A stretch of DNA of 6,568 nucleotides. Origin: Candidatus Sumerlaeota bacterium. GTDB taxonomy: Bacteria > Sumerlaeota > Sumerlaeia > SLMS01. The position numbers and the translations under genes were made by a program. The notes under the pieces were generated by a model that did no database searches, was not told where the DNA came from, and saw only the letters and a program-made list of their open reading frames with translations. The stretch is from contig JADZDZ010000259.1 in the NCBI GenBank assembly GCA_020850785.1, positions 1 through 6,568 on the forward strand. The letters are read 5' to 3'. This document shows, piece by piece, positions 1 to 6,568 of the stretch. The stretch's first letter is position 1. Every line of letters starts with the position of its first letter.

Positions 1-568
1 CAAGGCCGAAGACGAAGATCATGTAGTTCGTCTGAATCGCGCCAATCCACGCGATGCACATCAGGATGACGCGCGTGGGTGTCGCCCGATCACGAAGAAA
101 CTCCGACAGCAGGATGATGCCGGTTGTGAAAAACGGGAGGAGCAGGTGATTGCGCGCGACGTGACTCCAGTAAACATGATAAGGAATGAATCCGGCGAAA
201 ACCAACGCCCACCAAGCGGCGCGCGGGGTGTACCAAATCCGAGCGAGGAAGAAAATCAGCGGAAGCGTTGCGGTTGCGAAGGCGACGGAGAGAAGCTTCC
301 CCCAATAGATATCCGAGCCAAGCACCATGAAAAGCAACTTCACCAGCGCGTAGTGCAGCGGCGGATGCGTGTCTGCGGCGGTCTTCGCAACAAGGTCGCG
401 CCAGCTTCCCTTTGCCAGTTCGAAGGTCCATCCTTCATCGGGACCGAAGGGATGCCAGGATGTGTCCGCAACGCGCAGCACGAAGGCGACCAGCACGATC
501 CCCCACAACCAAACCGCCTCGCGCGGCGTCAGGCGGCATCGCTCCTCTGGCGCGGAAGCGTCCCGCAC
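1..568 (-). CDS. GT39/PMT_2-like membrane glycosyltransferase, N-terminal part (cut by left edge)
   Basis: I translated this frame by hand: 189 complete codons are open from a GTG at 568 down to base 2. The protein starts VRDASAPEERCRLTPREAVW, then has a first membrane segment at about residues 18-34. A luminal/periplasmic loop with the acidic pair D44-E45 (GPDEGWTFELAKG) and THPPLHYALVK (67-77) follows, then hydrophobic segments near 78-110, 117-133, 142-158 and 167-189, with YWSHVARNHLLLPFF at 133-147. This order (first-loop DE, then HPPL-Y, then a Y-S---R motif) is typical of GT-C fold transferases of the GT39/PMT_2 family. These move a sugar from a polyprenyl-phosphate donor to protein, lipid or glycan outside the cytoplasm. 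D44 would be the expected catalytic acid. The acceptor cannot be told. GTG is the first possible start, because the in-frame codon before it is the TAA of the binding-protein gene; only a weak purine-rich stretch (AAAAGAAG) precedes it. The C-terminal part lies outside the window. The family call is fairly safe; a link to the sugar importer is not. Confidence 0.8.
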   Translation of the reverse strand, partial: MRDASAPEERCRLTPREAVWLWGIVLVAFVLRVADTSWHPFGPDEGWTFELAKGSWRDLVAKTAADTHPPLHYALVKLLFMVLGSDIYWGKLLSVAFATATLPLIFFLARIWYTPRAAWWALVFAGFIPYHVYWSHVARNHLLLPFFTTGIILLSEFLRDRATPTRVILMCIAWIGAIQTNYMIFVFGL

Positions 569-1975
569 TTACTTCTTTTCGTCGGGGGTGATGTTGATCT
601 TTGAAATGATCACACGATTCATCACGTCCTCCATGCGCTTCACCATCGCCTCCGGCGTGATCTGTTTGTTGAGCAGCAGGTCAACCTGCGGATTGTAAAC
701 GTCATTCTCAAGGTTCGCATAGAGCGGGACCTGCGGGATGCGCTTCGATTTCGCAAGCTGGCGCATGAACGCCTTCATGAAGGGATACTTCGTCGTGTCC
801 AGATTCTTCCAGGCGGCGCGGCGCACGGGACTCTGGCCCAGTTGGCTCGCCCAGCGGCGCTGCACCGCTTCGCTGGTGAAGTAGTCCATCATCTCAAAAG
901 CGATGTCGGGATACTTGCAGGTGCGCAGGATCACGCCGCTCTGGCCGCCGATGTTGCTGGAACTGAAAGCGGCCGCGCTGTTCGGGTCCTCTTCCGGGTC
1001 CAGCGGCTGAAGGCCAAGCTCCTCGATTTCCTTCCGCGTTGGCGCGGGCACCAGCGAGACATCGAAATTCAATCCGGCGTTCGCGAAATTTTCCGTGTTC
1101 CATGGGCCCGTCAGGATCATCGCGACCCGGCGGTTCAGGAACATGGGATCGGGACCGAGGGACCCACGCTGCCAGCCGCCGCCCTCGATTCCGCTGTTCG
1201 CGATCCACTGCAACCGCGAGGCCGCCGCGATGCCGTTCTTGTTGTCGAGCGATGGCCGCGCGCGGCCCTGCTCATCATATTCGATGAACTTCACGTCATA
1301 CATGTTGAAGACGCCGAAGGTGAACCAGAGCGAACTCGAAAATGCGAAGGCGGAAACCTTCTGCTTCGGATCGGTGAGAATCCGGCCATAGGCGTAGAGT
1401 TCGTCCCAGTCCTGCGGCGCACGCGTGGGATCAAGGTTCGCCGCACGAAGCTCACGCTCCTTCGCCTTGAACATGTCCTTGTTCCAGAACAGCGCGATCG
1501 TCGTCGTCTGGACCGGCAGCGCGTAGAGTTTCTTCTCTCCCAGCCGCTCCACGAGGCCGGCGTCAAAGGCCGCCGCGACAAATTCCGGCGCGGCCTTCTC
1601 CTTCGTTCCGTAACGCTCCTTGAACGAAGGGAGATCATCCAGCGGCGTGAGCGCCTTGCCGAAAGCCAGGTCCGTCACCTTGATCGAATCGATGAATGCC
1701 ACGTCGGGCGTGATGTTCGCCAGCGCCGCCGTGCGCAGCTTCGTGAACATGTCATCAAAGGAAACGTACTGCATGTTCACCTTGATGCGTTCGCCGTGGC
1801 GCTTCTCGTAGTCCGCGACGAAATCATCCATGATCTCGCGAAAGACGGCGGTCTCCTCCACGCGGAAGCACTGCCACAGCGAGATCGTCTTCACGCCCTC
1901 CTCCTCTGCGGCGACGGCATGAATCGGCAGCAGCGCGAGGAAGGAGAACAACAGATGGCGAAGGATGCGCTTCAT
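569..1975 (-). CDS. Sugar ABC transporter, periplasmic substrate-binding protein (SBP family 1)
   Basis: A 468-residue periplasmic binding protein that would capture a sugar or oligosaccharide and deliver it to the two permeases encoded just upstream. The N-terminus MKRILRHLLFSFLALLPIHA runs into AVAA/EEEG, a typical Sec leader with a signal peptidase I site near residues 20-23. There is no lipobox cysteine, so a soluble periplasmic protein is expected. Family 1 hallmarks follow: KTISLWQCF opening the first lobe (29-37), NITPDVAFIDS (87-97), ALPVQTTTIALFWNKDMF (152-169), the tryptophan-rich hinge region near 217 and 267, and VAMILTGPWN (284-293). Length is normal or slightly long for the family; an acidic/Ser-rich stretch at about 319-341 looks like a surface insertion. 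The open frame runs 37 codons further upstream into the permease gene, but the leader fixes the start at 1975, where ATG overlaps the permease TGA (ATGA). A GGGAG lies 10 bases before the start. Maltodextrin as ligand is inferred from the neighbouring amylase only; other glycans are possible. Confidence 0.93.
   Translation of the reverse strand: MKRILRHLLFSFLALLPIHAVAAEEEGVKTISLWQCFRVEETAVFREIMDDFVADYEKRHGERIKVNMQYVSFDDMFTKLRTAALANITPDVAFIDSIKVTDLAFGKALTPLDDLPSFKERYGTKEKAAPEFVAAAFDAGLVERLGEKKLYALPVQTTTIALFWNKDMFKAKERELRAANLDPTRAPQDWDELYAYGRILTDPKQKVSAFAFSSSLWFTFGVFNMYDVKFIEYDEQGRARPSLDNKNGIAAASRLQWIANSGIEGGGWQRGSLGPDPMFLNRRVAMILTGPWNTENFANAGLNFDVSLVPAPTRKEIEELGLQPLDPEEDPNSAAAFSSSNIGGQSGVILRTCKYPDIAFEMMDYFTSEAVQRRWASQLGQSPVRRAAWKNLDTTKYPFMKAFMRQLAKSKRIPQVPLYANLENDVYNPQVDLLLNKQITPEAMVKRMEDVMNRVIISKINITPDEKK
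1972..1975 (-). other. ATGA stop/start overlap, MalG-type permease to binding protein
   Basis: The ATG of the binding protein (1975-1973) and the TGA of the permease (1974-1972) share bases. This supports one polycistronic message with coupled translation and confirms the start chosen from the signal peptide. Confidence 0.8.
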
Positions 1976-3135
1976 TCTTTCACCGCTCCCGCAACGAGGC
2001 CCTTCAGGAAATACTTCTGCGTGCTGAGGAACAAAATGGCGATCGGCAGGATTGAGAAGCATGCGCCCGCCATGATCTTCTCCCATTCATTTGAGTTCTG
2101 CCCCTTGAACTGCTGAAGGCCGACGGGAAGCGTGATCACGTGCGAATCGCCCGTGTTGACGATCAACTGCCACAGGAAGTTCGACCACTGCCCCACGAAC
2201 ACCAGCAGGAAAAGTGTCACCATGATCGGCAGGCAGATCGGCACGACAATCATCGTGAACACCTGACGGTCGCTGGCGCCATCAACCTCTGCGGCGGCGA
2301 AAAGGTCCTTCGGAATCTGACTCACATACTGCTTCAGCAGGAACAGGCCGAACACATTCGCCAAGTGCGGCACGATCATCCCGGCGTAGCTGTTCATCAT
2401 CCCCAGCGACAGCGTGATGGAAAACTGCGGGACCATGAAGATCATTCCCGGCACCAGCATGGAACTCAGTAACACGAAGAAAATCTGCTCGCTGTAGTGA
2501 AACTTCATCGCCGCGAACGCATAACCCGCGAGCGTGCAAATAAGCACCGTCAGCAACCCCGCGCCCGTTGCCACGATGAGCGAATTCATGAAGTATCGCG
2601 CAAAATTAAAATCCTTGTTCATCAGAATCGCGCGGAAATTGTCCAGCGTGTATGTTTCCGAAAACGCCGCGCCAATGGTGCGGTGCGAGGTGATGCGATA
2701 GAACTGACCCGGCTTCTTGTCCGGCAGCGTCACGCCCTCCCCGGTCAGCTTCGCCAGCGGGAACGACCACTGGTCGTCAACGGTGACGTCGCTGTAGTCG
2801 ATCGTGGTGTCTTTCTTTTCGACAGCCTTAAGGAGCGCGCCATCGTGATAGACCAGAACGGGCAGGTCGCTCGCGGCTGCGGCATCGCTTCCGATGGGGG
2901 CGCCCCCCTGGGTTTTGGCCGGCGTATAGACAACGGTGCTCGGCACGAAGTTCAGGCTGAACGCCAGCCCCGTGCGTTTGAAAGACGTTATTACCATCCA
3001 CACCAGCGGCAGTAGGACGACTGCAAACAGCAGAAGCACGATCCCGAAGGTCGCGGCCTCCCTGACATAGTGCCAGATCGTCGTCGCGTCGGGACTGATG
3101 ACCAAATCAGCAAGGGTGCGCGGTTTCTTCGTCAT
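1972..3135 (-). CDS. Sugar ABC transporter permease, MalG type, with enlarged first periplasmic loop
   Basis: A 387-residue inner-membrane subunit of a CUT1-type sugar importer, partner of the MalF-type protein encoded before it. The first membrane helix is at about residues 29-51. The conserved core begins at YTLDNFRAIL (162-171), with helices near 181-209, 217-239, 248-269, 302-324 and 354-373. The cytoplasmic coupling loop reads FAAAEVDGASDRQVFTMIVVP (279-299), and the C-terminus shows FVGQWSNFLWQLIV (313-326), ITLPVGLQQF and the family ending GLVAGAVKE. MalG-type permeases are usually about 275-300 residues. The excess comes from roughly 95 residues between helix 1 and the TLDNF motif, predicted to lie in the periplasm. 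The coupling loop also lacks the usual Glu of the EAA motif (Ala280 instead). The start overlaps the previous stop (ATGA) and has GAAGGA three bases upstream; the end overlaps the binding-protein start in the same way, so translation is probably coupled. Membership of the MalG family is secure; the substrate is inferred from context. Confidence 0.93.
   Translation of the reverse strand: MTKKPRTLADLVISPDATTIWHYVREAATFGIVLLLFAVVLLPLVWMVITSFKRTGLAFSLNFVPSTVVYTPAKTQGGAPIGSDAAAASDLPVLVYHDGALLKAVEKKDTTIDYSDVTVDDQWSFPLAKLTGEGVTLPDKKPGQFYRITSHRTIGAAFSETYTLDNFRAILMNKDFNFARYFMNSLIVATGAGLLTVLICTLAGYAFAAMKFHYSEQIFFVLLSSMLVPGMIFMVPQFSITLSLGMMNSYAGMIVPHLANVFGLFLLKQYVSQIPKDLFAAAEVDGASDRQVFTMIVVPICLPIMVTLFLLVFVGQWSNFLWQLIVNTGDSHVITLPVGLQQFKGQNSNEWEKIMAGACFSILPIAILFLSTQKYFLKGLVAGAVKE
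2656..2940 (-). other. Extra periplasmic segment in the MalG-type permease
   Basis: Codons about 66-160 lie between the first helix and the conserved TLDNF motif, where ordinary MalG proteins have only a short linker. The segment starts with a Gly/Ala/Ser-rich stretch (about 72-89). It continues with alternating polar and hydrophobic residues (LPVLVYHDG, DTTIDYSDVTVDDQWSF, GQFYRITSHRTIG) that suggest a small beta-rich fold. I recognise no domain. The boundaries are estimates from comparison with the usual family pattern. Confidence 0.65.
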
Positions 3136-3144
3136 TGGTCCTTC
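3132..3144 (-). promoter_or_regulatory. Ribosome binding site and ATGA overlap at the MalF-MalG junction
   Basis: GAAGGA (3139-3144) sits three bases before the ATG at 3135, and that ATG overlaps the upstream TGA by four bases in all (ATGA). This is the clearest Shine-Dalgarno match in the window, although the spacing is short. The arrangement supports translational coupling, which would help keep the two permease subunits at equal amounts. Confidence 0.6.
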
Positions 3145-4073
3145 ACGTTCAGGAACTTGTAGCTGAAGAAGCTAAGCAGAAGGGCGATTGCCAGAAGGAT
3201 GAAGCTGATGGCGGCGGCTTCGCCGTACATTGACTGGCTGAAAACCATGTACAGGTGATAGCCGCTGATGCGCGCCGATTGCAGCGTCACGTCGCCGGCG
3301 TTGAAGCTCGTTCCACCGGTTGCGTTGGTGAGCGCGTAGATTTCCGCGAAGGCATTGAGCGTTCCCACAAATCCCGTCACAATCAGGAAGAAGATGATCG
3401 GCTTCAGCAGGGGCAGCGTGACGTGCCGAAGCTTCTGCATGGGTGTGCAGCCGTCGATGTCCGCCGCCTCGAACAGTGATTCGTTGATGTTGTTGAGCGA
3501 CGTGAGGAAAAGGATCATGCCGAAGCCGGCGTTCTTCAGCACCATCACAAGCGCAATCGCGGGGAGGCTGGTCCACGCGTTGTTCAGAATCCCCTCCTTC
3601 GCCAGCGTCGTGAAGCCGAGCGCGTTCAACAGGTAGGAAACCATACCGTTGTTGCTGTAAATCAGCAGCCAGATGATGCCGACGACGTAGACATCGAACA
3701 CGTTGGGGAGAAAGAAGCCGCTCCGCAGGATGCCGAAACCGCGGCGCTGCTTGTTCAGGTAGAGTGCCAGGCCGAGTGACAGCGCCATGCCGGGGAAGAT
3801 CAGCAACACGGCATAGATCATCGTGAGCGCCACCGACCACCAGAAGATCGGATCGCTCATCACGGTCGTATAATTCTTCAGGCCGACGAAACCCATCGTG
3901 CCGAAGATGTTGTAGAAGTCCGAATAGATCGTGACCTCGTGCATGCTGATCCACAGGCTGTAAATCAGCGGAAATCCAATGAACACCGCGAACACCGCCA
4001 GAAATGGCAGGATGAACGGCAGCGCGCGCACATCATTGCGCCATGTTATGGAATCACCGTGTGTCCTTAGCAT
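3132..4073 (-). CDS. Sugar ABC transporter permease, MalF type
   Basis: A 313-residue inner-membrane permease subunit, expected to pair with the MalG-type subunit encoded next. Six hydrophobic segments are visible at about residues 17-42, 77-104, 124-145, 168-190, 224-247 and 285-306. The coupling loop NESLFEAADIDGCTPMQKLRHVTLPLLKP (197-225) contains an intact EAA motif (EAADIDGC, 202-209) that should contact the ATPase. The N-terminal half carries the family pattern FILPFLAVFAVFIGFPLIYS and FVGLKNYTTVM. It lacks the large P2 periplasmic loop of enterobacterial MalF (about 510 residues), like most CUT1 permeases of this length. The ATG at 4073 lies 4 bases after the amylase stop. I see no good Shine-Dalgarno sequence in front of it, so translation may depend on ribosomes finishing the amylase. 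GTG codon 15 is the only nearby alternative and would remove residues before the first helix. The stop overlaps the next start (ATGA). Confidence 0.93.
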   Translation of the reverse strand: MLRTHGDSITWRNDVRALPFILPFLAVFAVFIGFPLIYSLWISMHEVTIYSDFYNIFGTMGFVGLKNYTTVMSDPIFWWSVALTMIYAVLLIFPGMALSLGLALYLNKQRRGFGILRSGFFLPNVFDVYVVGIIWLLIYSNNGMVSYLLNALGFTTLAKEGILNNAWTSLPAIALVMVLKNAGFGMILFLTSLNNINESLFEAADIDGCTPMQKLRHVTLPLLKPIIFFLIVTGFVGTLNAFAEIYALTNATGGTSFNAGDVTLQSARISGYHLYMVFSQSMYGEAAAISFILLAIALLLSFFSYKFLNVKDQ

Positions 4074-4077
4074 GAAA

Positions 4078-6568
4078 TCAGTTTGTCACGAACCCCAGCG
4101 GATTTACCTGCGGCGTCATCGTTGGCGGCGGCGTCGGTGATGGAGACAACGTCGGCGATATCGATGGCGTCAATGACGGTGTCGGTGAATTCACCGGCGA
4201 CGGCGAAGCCGTGGGCGAAACGGTGGGGCTGGGCGACGGACTGCCCGTTGGCGTCGGGGAAACCGACGGCGATGGCGATGGCGAAGGCGTGGGCGACAAC
4301 GTTGCGCCGTCGTCGCTGACACCGATGTTGTACGTCTGCAGCGCGTAGTTCCCCGTTGGCTCAAACAGCACAACGGTCAGTTTCTGATTATCGCCGGGAA
4401 GAAGATTGTTCAGTGTGAAGCGGTATCGCGTGCGATCGGTCTTTGAGGCCTTGTTGCCGTCGTTTAGCATGCCGCTCGTGACGGGGTTCGTGCCCGACGG
4501 CAGGTTCCAGAAATAGTGCATGGAATTCCCCGTGGCGTCCGGATTCTCAACCACGAAGCCAAAACTGCCACCATCGATGTCATCAACGCCCGTATGCGTT
4601 TCGGGGAAAACCAGATCGAGGTCCGGCGGACGGCGGTCCACGTAGATCACTTTCCGGAACGTCTGCCAAAGGGCGGGAAGCCCTTCCAGCCGCTTGATGA
4701 AGGCGATGGTCGTGATGTAGTTGTAGCCTTCGGGAATCGCCGGGTTGGTGAGGTCCACGGTGATGCTGTAGAATCCGGTACCGGTGTGATTTCCCGCGCC
4801 GTCCAGACTGGGGCTCTTGGTCGGGAAATTTTCAAGGCCGTCAAGGAACGGCGATCCAGGAATGTCGAGCAGGAAGAGCCCGAAGGGATTCCCCGAATCA
4901 TTCACGCCGTCGATGTTGATGCCGTGGTTCCACCTGATGAGCGCGTTGTCTTCCAGCGTGCCGCCCTGCGCGACCTGAAGCGAAATCGTCGTCGAGTTCG
5001 CCGTGACAACGTCCACCGGGGTAAGCCGCGCCTTGGCGCGCTCCTCCGGCGTGGCGGATTCGGGATTTGCCAGCTCCGACCCCAGAGTGGAGGACACGTT
5101 GCTCGCGCTCAGCGTGCCCGTGATTGGCGCGATTGTATAGACAACGTAGGGGCGGCCGTGGGGCACGTCGCTGTCATTCTTGTTTGTCGGAACGCGCAGA
5201 CTGATCACCCCGTTGGCAGGCACGCTGATTGTATCCGGGATGTCGTTGTCGGGATCAATGGCGGGATTCGACGCATTGCCGGTGACTTCCTTCAACGTCA
5301 CACTGCGAAAGCCCGGCAGCGTCACCTGACGCTCCTCGTATCCGTCGCTGTTGGAGCCCCTGTCATCGCGGTCACACAACGCGATCACCGCCGTGTTGTT
5401 CAACTCATAGGCAAGAAAATCGGCGTCGCGATAGAGATCGTTGAAGCCGTTGCCGCCGCGTCCATTCACAAGCTCGTTGTTGATGTCCACCAGCGTCGTG
5501 ATGGTGTTTCCGAACACGCCAAGTGCATCGCCGCGGCTGTTGCGATTGGGAAAGTCGCGGCCCGTGCCGAATTCCTGCGCGTTGTAGTAGACGATGGGAT
5601 AGCCCTTGCGCGTGAGGATATGGGCGTAGGCCACGTTCGGCAAGTTTCCCGGATCGCCGATGGCGCCGTTGTCGTGGCTCTGCGTGAACATCACGCCCGC
5701 GCTGCCATCCTGACCATCGCCGTCGATTGTGTCGAACGATGCGCCAAACAAATACTGGAAATTGTCATTCCCGATGCTGTTTTGCAGCGCGAACTTCAGC
5801 GGAAAATCCAGCACCGTGCGGTTTCTTCCATAATCCTTGCGGTGATATTCGCTCAGAACCGCCTTCTGGTCGGAAACATACTCGCCGAAGGAAAATGGCG
5901 TCGTGCGACGGCCCCAAAAATCCTTCGCCGCGTTGCTCGCCGCCAGATCGTAGACATTATTGAACCAACCGGCGGGCGTGTGTTTCACCGCATCCAGTCG
6001 AAACCCATCCACGCCAATCACTTCCGCCATCCATTGCGTGTAACGGCGCAGCATCCCATTGACGGATTCCGGCGCGGGATCGCCCTGATCGGGATCAGCG
6101 ATGTTGAATGGACGAATCTGCTCGCCGAAGGCATTCGTGAAAGTCGGCAACTCCGCGTCGGGGTAGAGCCTGAGGTATTCCAGCTTCACCGGCTGATAGG
6201 GAATGTTCTGCGTGTCATTCGGAAATGCAGGATGCCGAATCCAGTAACTGGGCGAGTCGTGGTTGATGTCGATCAGGCTGGAGATGCGGCAGTTCAGCGG
6301 ATCCGTGTCGCAGCTCGGCTGCGGAAACTGCGCGGAGGGACACACGTTGCGAAAATCGAGATCGAAAGGAAGGCCAAACGGCGTGCCGTTCATGATGAAG
6401 CCCGGATAGCTGTAGCCATTCTTCTCCCAACGGAAGGCACAGCCTTCGTCGCCGGGTTGATTGTCGCGATAGCCGTCGCTGAAGCCGTTGTGATTATAAA
6501 CCGTGTCCACGTAGACAAGGATACCGGCGCGATGAGCCTGCTTCACCAAATAGCGCAGCGAGGATTCC
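4078..6568 (-). CDS. Secreted alpha-amylase-family (GH13) glycoside hydrolase, C-terminal 829 residues (cut by right edge)
   Basis: The frame is open to the right edge (first complete codon GAA at 6567-6565), so the N-terminus, any signal peptide and the first barrel strands are missing. Numbering from that codon, GH13 conserved regions are clear: VYVDTVYNHNG (18-28, region I), LIDINHDSP (98-106), GFRLDAVKH (188-196) with nucleophile D192, FSFGEY (225-230) with acid/base E229, and TQSHDNG (295-301) with D299. All three catalytic acids are present. Domain B (about 29-160) is long and holds four cysteines (43, 76, 86, 93), suggesting disulfides and an extracytoplasmic enzyme. Domain C is at about 382-480. 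A further roughly 270 residues are probably beta-rich modules of no family I recognise. Residues 755-816 are a Pro/Ser/Thr tail, ending in QVNPLGFVTN. Endo-hydrolysis of alpha-1,4-glucan is the likely reaction, but GH13 also includes transglycosylases and neopullulanases. The enzyme probably supplies oligosaccharides to the importer encoded immediately downstream. Confidence 0.92.
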   Translation of the reverse strand, partial: ESSLRYLVKQAHRAGILVYVDTVYNHNGFSDGYRDNQPGDEGCAFRWEKNGYSYPGFIMNGTPFGLPFDLDFRNVCPSAQFPQPSCDTDPLNCRISSLIDINHDSPSYWIRHPAFPNDTQNIPYQPVKLEYLRLYPDAELPTFTNAFGEQIRPFNIADPDQGDPAPESVNGMLRRYTQWMAEVIGVDGFRLDAVKHTPAGWFNNVYDLAASNAAKDFWGRRTTPFSFGEYVSDQKAVLSEYHRKDYGRNRTVLDFPLKFALQNSIGNDNFQYLFGASFDTIDGDGQDGSAGVMFTQSHDNGAIGDPGNLPNVAYAHILTRKGYPIVYYNAQEFGTGRDFPNRNSRGDALGVFGNTITTLVDINNELVNGRGGNGFNDLYRDADFLAYELNNTAVIALCDRDDRGSNSDGYEERQVTLPGFRSVTLKEVTGNASNPAIDPDNDIPDTISVPANGVISLRVPTNKNDSDVPHGRPYVVYTIAPITGTLSASNVSSTLGSELANPESATPEERAKARLTPVDVVTANSTTISLQVAQGGTLEDNALIRWNHGINIDGVNDSGNPFGLFLLDIPGSPFLDGLENFPTKSPSLDGAGNHTGTGFYSITVDLTNPAIPEGYNYITTIAFIKRLEGLPALWQTFRKVIYVDRRPPDLDLVFPETHTGVDDIDGGSFGFVVENPDATGNSMHYFWNLPSGTNPVTSGMLNDGNKASKTDRTRYRFTLNNLLPGDNQKLTVVLFEPTGNYALQTYNIGVSDDGATLSPTPSPSPSPSVSPTPTGSPSPSPTVSPTASPSPVNSPTPSLTPSISPTLSPSPTPPPTMTPQVNPLGFVTN
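4117..4302 (-). repeat. Degenerate repeat coding the Pro/Ser/Thr-rich tail of the amylase
   Basis: About 62 codons specify almost only Pro, Ser and Thr in SPTPSPSP-like units. On the plus strand this appears as imperfect repeats of GGCGAYGGCGAA-like hexamers. The units vary in codons, so it is an old or selected low-complexity tract rather than a fresh tandem expansion. Such tracts normally act as flexible linkers in secreted carbohydrate-active enzymes. Confidence 0.8.

Noticed and set aside
90..604. Open frames on both strands (90-431 minus, 146-604 plus, 369-698 plus) at the left end
   Set aside because: The glycosyltransferase frame from 568 to 2 has continuous membrane helices and family motifs and explains this stretch; the others are shadows.
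1976..2086. An upstream extension of the binding protein by 37 codons (ATG at 2086)
   Set aside because: The extension is out of frame within the permease coding sequence and would bury the signal peptide that begins at the ATG at 1975.
842..2116. A 424-codon open frame on the plus strand across the binding-protein gene
   Set aside because: It is the antisense shadow of a clearly identified gene in GC-rich DNA. Its translation is rich in Arg, His and Leu, has no domain pattern, and also crosses into the permease gene.
3172..3954. A 260-codon minus-strand open frame within the MalF-type gene
   Set aside because: It lies in another frame of a permease with intact helices and EAA motif. Its translation is Arg/His/Gln-rich and not membrane-like.
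4074..4077. Possible terminator or promoter between amylase and permease
   Set aside because: Only four bases separate the genes and no inverted repeat with a T-run was seen around the junction.
4117..4302. Possible CRISPR-like or tandem-repeat array
   Set aside because: The units are short, degenerate and in frame with the amylase. There are no spacers of regular length and no identical repeats.
4083..4373. Short open frames over the low-complexity tract (4083-4319 plus, 4191-4373 minus)
   Set aside because: Repetitive GC-rich codons leave other frames open by chance; the products are biased strings with no initiation context.

Overview
The window is a compact, entirely minus-strand stretch of a GC-rich bacterial genome. 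It reads as part of an operon for breaking down and importing an alpha-glucan. In transcription order (right to left) it holds: the C-terminal part of a secreted GH13 alpha-amylase-family enzyme (4078-6568, N-terminus beyond the right edge), a MalF-type permease (3132-4073), a MalG-type permease (1972-3135), a periplasmic family 1 sugar-binding protein (569-1975), and the first 189 codons of a membrane glycosyltransferase of the GT39/PMT_2 type (1-568, C-terminus beyond the left edge).

Packing is extreme. The amylase stop and the first permease start are 4 bases apart. The next two junctions are ATGA overlaps. The last gene starts with GTG directly after the TAA of the binding protein. There is no intergenic stretch long enough for a promoter or terminator, so any promoter lies beyond the right edge. 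No RNA gene, mobile element, CRISPR array or pseudogene was seen.

Inferred working model: the extracytoplasmic amylase cuts starch- or glycogen-like polymer, the binding protein captures the oligosaccharides, and the two permeases form a CUT1-type importer. No ATP-binding subunit (MalK/MsiK type) is present here, so it must come from elsewhere in the genome. The glycosyltransferase may be an unrelated gene carried along by tight packing.

A diderm host is suggested, because the binding protein has a signal peptidase I-type leader and no lipobox. The Pro/Ser/Thr-rich tail on the amylase and the enlarged loop in the MalG-like permease would fit an uncultured lineage of the PVC/Sumerlaeota kind, but that assignment is a weak inference. 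The content is largely recognisable. The unusual points are the MalG-like permease (roughly 95-residue periplasmic insertion and an altered EAA motif) and the amylase C-terminus (unrecognised beta-rich region followed by a low-complexity tail with no domain after it).
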